64,000 nucleotides of DNA, taken from NCBI GenBank assembly GCA_954871525.1, contig OX940863.1:26114001-26178000 (forward strand), in the 5' to 3' direction. Both the position numbers and the translations under genes were made by a program. Position 1 is the first letter of the stretch; each line of letters starts with the position of its first letter. Below, in pieces: positions 60,597 through 64,000 of the stretch. This DNA comes from Parietaria judaica. Taxonomy: Eukaryota; Streptophyta; Magnoliopsida; Rosales; Urticaceae. The notes under the pieces are model-generated. The model was not told the origin of the DNA and made no database searches. It worked only from the letters and a program-made list of their open reading frames with translations.

Positions 60597-62636
60597 TAAA
60601 TACTTTAAGGGTCTAAAACAATAATTTAGCTTAGAGCCTTGACAAAACAGAATCAAGTCAAGACCGCGCTCATGCTTGCATCCACACAATTAAAAATTAA
60701 CTTAATAATGGCATAAGAATTCATTATTTTAATTTTTGTGATGGTGTAACTCCAATCTTTTTTTTTTCACGGCTAAAGTTATCAATGTAGATATTTAAAT
60801 TCTCTCTAAAATCTCAGAACTTGTAGTTAATGTAAGTCCAAAAGAGAAAAGAAAAGTATTTAAAAATTTTAAAATTGATACGTGCTCAAGACATCATGAC
60901 ATATTCAAAAATCTATTAAATCAATTGAGATGCATGTGAAATATTAGGAACTCCAGTCGTGAAAAATATAGATTTGTGCTATTACAAAAATTAAAATATG
61001 GAATGAGTATATTAACATTTATGATATTACACTCTAATATGTACAATCTATAATGCGTCATAAATATGTTTATAATATAATATTAAAAATGTATTTCAAA
61101 CTCCATTCTTTTAAATAAAAATATGCGCTCAGAATTCCGGATCCCCATATTTACCGCATTAGTCATGAAATTGGAACTCCATGAAGCATTATGCTAAAGT
61201 TTGGTGCTTTTTTTCCCTTCATCTTCTTAAGCTATGATAATAAAATTACATATAAACCTTGAGGCAAACATAAATTGCCTTCAAAATCTTGTGTGACTAT
61301 AAGCATGCAATAATCCATGTGGGTTATTTTTGGACGTAATTAAAGGCAAGAAAAATATGGTCCGAATCAAATAAGTTACTTCTTTAAATTAAGCATATTA
61401 TAGACAACACATTTTTCTCCACCCTATGTGTTAAAGATGCCAAAACCATCTCCATCACTTGGAATTCATGAGTCGGATGGATCTCTCTCTTTAAGTGGGT
61501 GAGATGGCAAATAGAGAAAAAGGAATTCATATAAACATGAACACGTTAGTGTTTAAGGCCGTCACATACTATTATGTAATAGTGAAAAAATATATATATA
61601 AGAATATGATAAGCACAATATCTTTAGAGAAAATCTAATAAGATTGTCAATTTATGATGTTTGTTTCCATAAATTTTGTTTGCAATATTTGCGGTAAAAC
61701 TATTCATAAGTTGCGTGAAAGTTCCGGCATATAACTATTTTAATTTTTTTTTATCGCGACATATACTCATAAAAATATCAAAATAAAAGTTGAAGTAATT
61801 ATGTTAGAATCACACTTTTGAAAACTACTCCATGACAAAAATACAATATGCCGCTACATTAATATATAATTTAATTGTTTTGGTAGCAAATATTTCATTT
61901 TTTTTAGAGATAATCTTCACAAACAAATACGTTCGTATGTTTAAAAAATATAGAAAATCATTGTACTACATGTACGAAATGAATTCGAATTTGACAAACA
62001 TACGAACGGGTTAGTCAATAAATTTATGGTGTATTAGAATTCGTATTTTCTTTCTTCTAATAACTTATTATGTTGTAAATATTCAATTTTCTCATTTCTT
62101 ACACTATACGACTATCTCTATCGAAATAAATTTATGTATCAACTTCACAACTTTTTCATGAGCTTGTAACTATCTTATATACAACACATTAAAAAGACAC
62201 CAATTTTAGTTCATTTTACATTTTTATTGATATCATATTAACAAAAGGGTTAATCCATTGAGTTTTTGCTAAGAGTGATGATTTAAACTATTTTTTATTC
62301 ATATTAATTTATAAACAATATATTTTTCTCTAATATTCTAAATATAATAGAGATTAAGAGTAACACACAAAGATGTGCAATTGATTAACATCATGTTAGC
62401 AAATGAGTGAAGTACAACTCTACATCATTAGCATTAGCATGGCTCGTGATTTATGATTAGCGCTAATTAAGTTAATTTTAAACATTCAATAATCTGAAAA
62501 TTCGAATTTAGTGTAATATTATAAATATATTCGATTAAAAGGAACAAACATATGGCATTTTCACAAGTGGGGACATGGAATCGCCACGTTTCGAAACGTA
62601 ACACAAGGCATAGGAAGTGAACAAGAATGTTGGGGG
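60597..62636. other. Intergenic, nothing recognised
   Basis: AT-rich, with only short frames lacking resemblance to known proteins. Confidence 0.5.
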
Positions 62637-63010
62637 CAAGGTTCGCATTACCGACGATTATCGTCGATTATCGACGATTATCGAGCTTACCGGTAGTTAC
62701 CGGTAAGTTACCGGCTATAATACTTACCGTTTTATCCATTTTTCGACGATTATCGAGCTTTTCGATAAACCGAAGATCAACCGATTATCGCTATTTTTAG
62801 TGTAAAAATTTGATACTTTTCGGTCAATTAAAAAAAATCAATTTTTAGAGATTTTTCGGTCTTTTCGACAGCCAATGACCAAATTTTATACAATTTTCGA
62901 GCTTACCAGTGAAAAACCGAGACTTTTCGGTCTTTTCGACAGCCGGCGACCAAATCTTATACGAAAACTTGATTTTCGAACTGGTAAGTTGCAAATTTTT
63001 CGACAAATTA
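62637..63010. mobile_element. Left end of a hAT element related to 40,917-41,791
   Basis: CAAGGTTCGCATTACCG followed by repeated CGATTATCGACGATTATCG and TTACCGGTAAGTTACCGG words. The other end was not found; it may lie beyond the window. Confidence 0.55.
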
Positions 63011-64000
63011 TCATATTTTCACTGATTAATCGATTCTTGGCATAAGTTTCAAAAGTTTTGATTTATTCATTTTTAACCGAATTTCTTGGAATTTTTTGTA
63101 GTTTTTGATAAATTAATGACATATAATGTTAAATCTATATGAATCAATCATTTCTTCTTTGATATGTACTCATTTATACGATTTTTAGGGCATTTCATGT
63201 GTTAAAATATAAAGAGTTAGTTTTATATGAGATTTATGTTTAGAAATGAGTAAAGCTTGGAACTTTATCATCTTTTGTTTATTTTTTTGCATTCTTATGA
63301 ATATTTTTTATGAAAACATGTTTTGATGACTTATTCTATAATTATTTTGTTAGATTTAGGTTAAATTCGGATTATCATGCTTGTTAGGCAAATGTATATA
63401 AAGTTTTGAATTTAGGAATTTACTCGAAATGTGCATACTTTGTTATAATTTGTTGATTGTATAGGGTTCAAAATATTATATTTCCAAAGAAATATGAATG
63501 TTTGAGCTTTTGATTTCTTGAGTTCTTGAATTTTTAGATTACAAGACTTTCGTGTAAAAAGTCTAAAAATTCATATTTTTTAATTTTTGAAGTAATTTAT
63601 TCAAATTTTTATGTTTCTATTTCATTAATTATTTATTGACATATTAATCTGTGATTTTGGTATATTTTATTTGCATATTTGAGCTTAATTCGGATTTTTT
63701 CATAATTACGGCAAAAGTCTTCTAAGTTTATCTTTTGTGATTTGTGAGGTAATCTCTTCATTTTTTTTTGGTGTTTTCTTTGATAAAATATTTTTTAAAA
63801 AAATAATATGAAATCTTAGTGTAACTTATTTTCATATTTGAGATTAATTTGAATTTTCTCATAATTGCGGCAAAAGTCTTCTAAGTTGATGTGATGAGAA
63901 TTATATGTGTTTGTATATGATTATATATATATATATGTTTGTGTATGAAACTGTTTTTTATATCATGACATTCTATTATTAATTTATTAGATAATAGAAT
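63011..64000. other. AT-rich end of window
   Basis: The phrase TTCATAATTACGGCAAAAGTCTTCTAAGTT occurs in closely similar form near 63,699 and 63,858, a small internal repeat. No gene. Confidence 0.5.

Overview
This is a stretch of nuclear genome from a flowering plant, most likely a eudicot. It is AT-rich, with intron-containing plant genes set in long non-coding stretches full of transposon remnants. The recognisable proteins are all plant types: an ATL RING-H2 ubiquitin ligase, a plastid ribonucleoprotein, a class IV chitinase, a methionine aminopeptidase 2, a CC-NB-LRR resistance-gene relative and a tetraspanin. I saw no rRNA, tRNA, CRISPR or prokaryotic features by eye. Exon boundaries were placed by hand from GT/AG sites, frame continuity and family conservation; no transcript evidence was available.

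Layout. 1-2.14 kb: left-truncated, decayed Ty1/copia retrotransposon on the minus strand (protease/pre-integrase, gag, PBS, LTR). 2.2-2.95 kb: two local repeats. 4.7-6.1 kb: ATL51/52-like gene (minus). 6.4-11.3 kb: intergenic with a truncated long-TIR MITE and a hAT MITE. 11.4-13.6 kb: chloroplast RNA-binding protein like Arabidopsis At1g01080 (minus). 15.1-16.0 kb: class IV chitinase (plus) behind a palindromic W-box. 16.7-19.2 kb: MetAP2 (minus, 11 exons). 20.9-21.4 kb: palindromic MITE. 21.8-24.8 kb: decayed CNL gene (plus). 25.4-26.5 kb: a perfect 44-bp palindrome, a proteasome alpha-7 fragment and a Mutator-type MITE. 26.5-28.3 and 30.7-33.3 kb: a tandem duplication carrying two copies of an unrecognised Tyr/Gly/Asn-rich, acidic-tailed protein gene. 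35.2-40.0 kb: a 5'-truncated LINE interrupted by a 3.9-kb hAT element that holds a large inverted repeat of transposase sequence. 40.7-42.35 kb: a hAT element with a second hAT nested in it. 43.1-45.2 kb: tetraspanin (plus). 47-64 kb: gene-poor, with hAT remnants, a rearranged hAT inverted repeat at 56.7-57.5 kb and a recent 439-bp tandem duplication at 59.7-60.6 kb.

Most interesting points. (1) The hAT insertion at 35,936-39,847 contains two nearly identical ~1.69-kb arms of ZMYM1-like transposase in head-to-head orientation around a ~160-bp spacer. Read-through transcription would give a long hairpin RNA, a structure like maize Mu killer. (2) The duplicated gene pair has an identical, exactly spaced core promoter (RY motif, ACGTG, TATA, RY motif), which suggests seed-maturation control. 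Each gene also has an intron just after the stop codon and a 3' exon that is far better conserved than the coding region. (3) Target-site duplications give a relative order of insertion for several nested elements.
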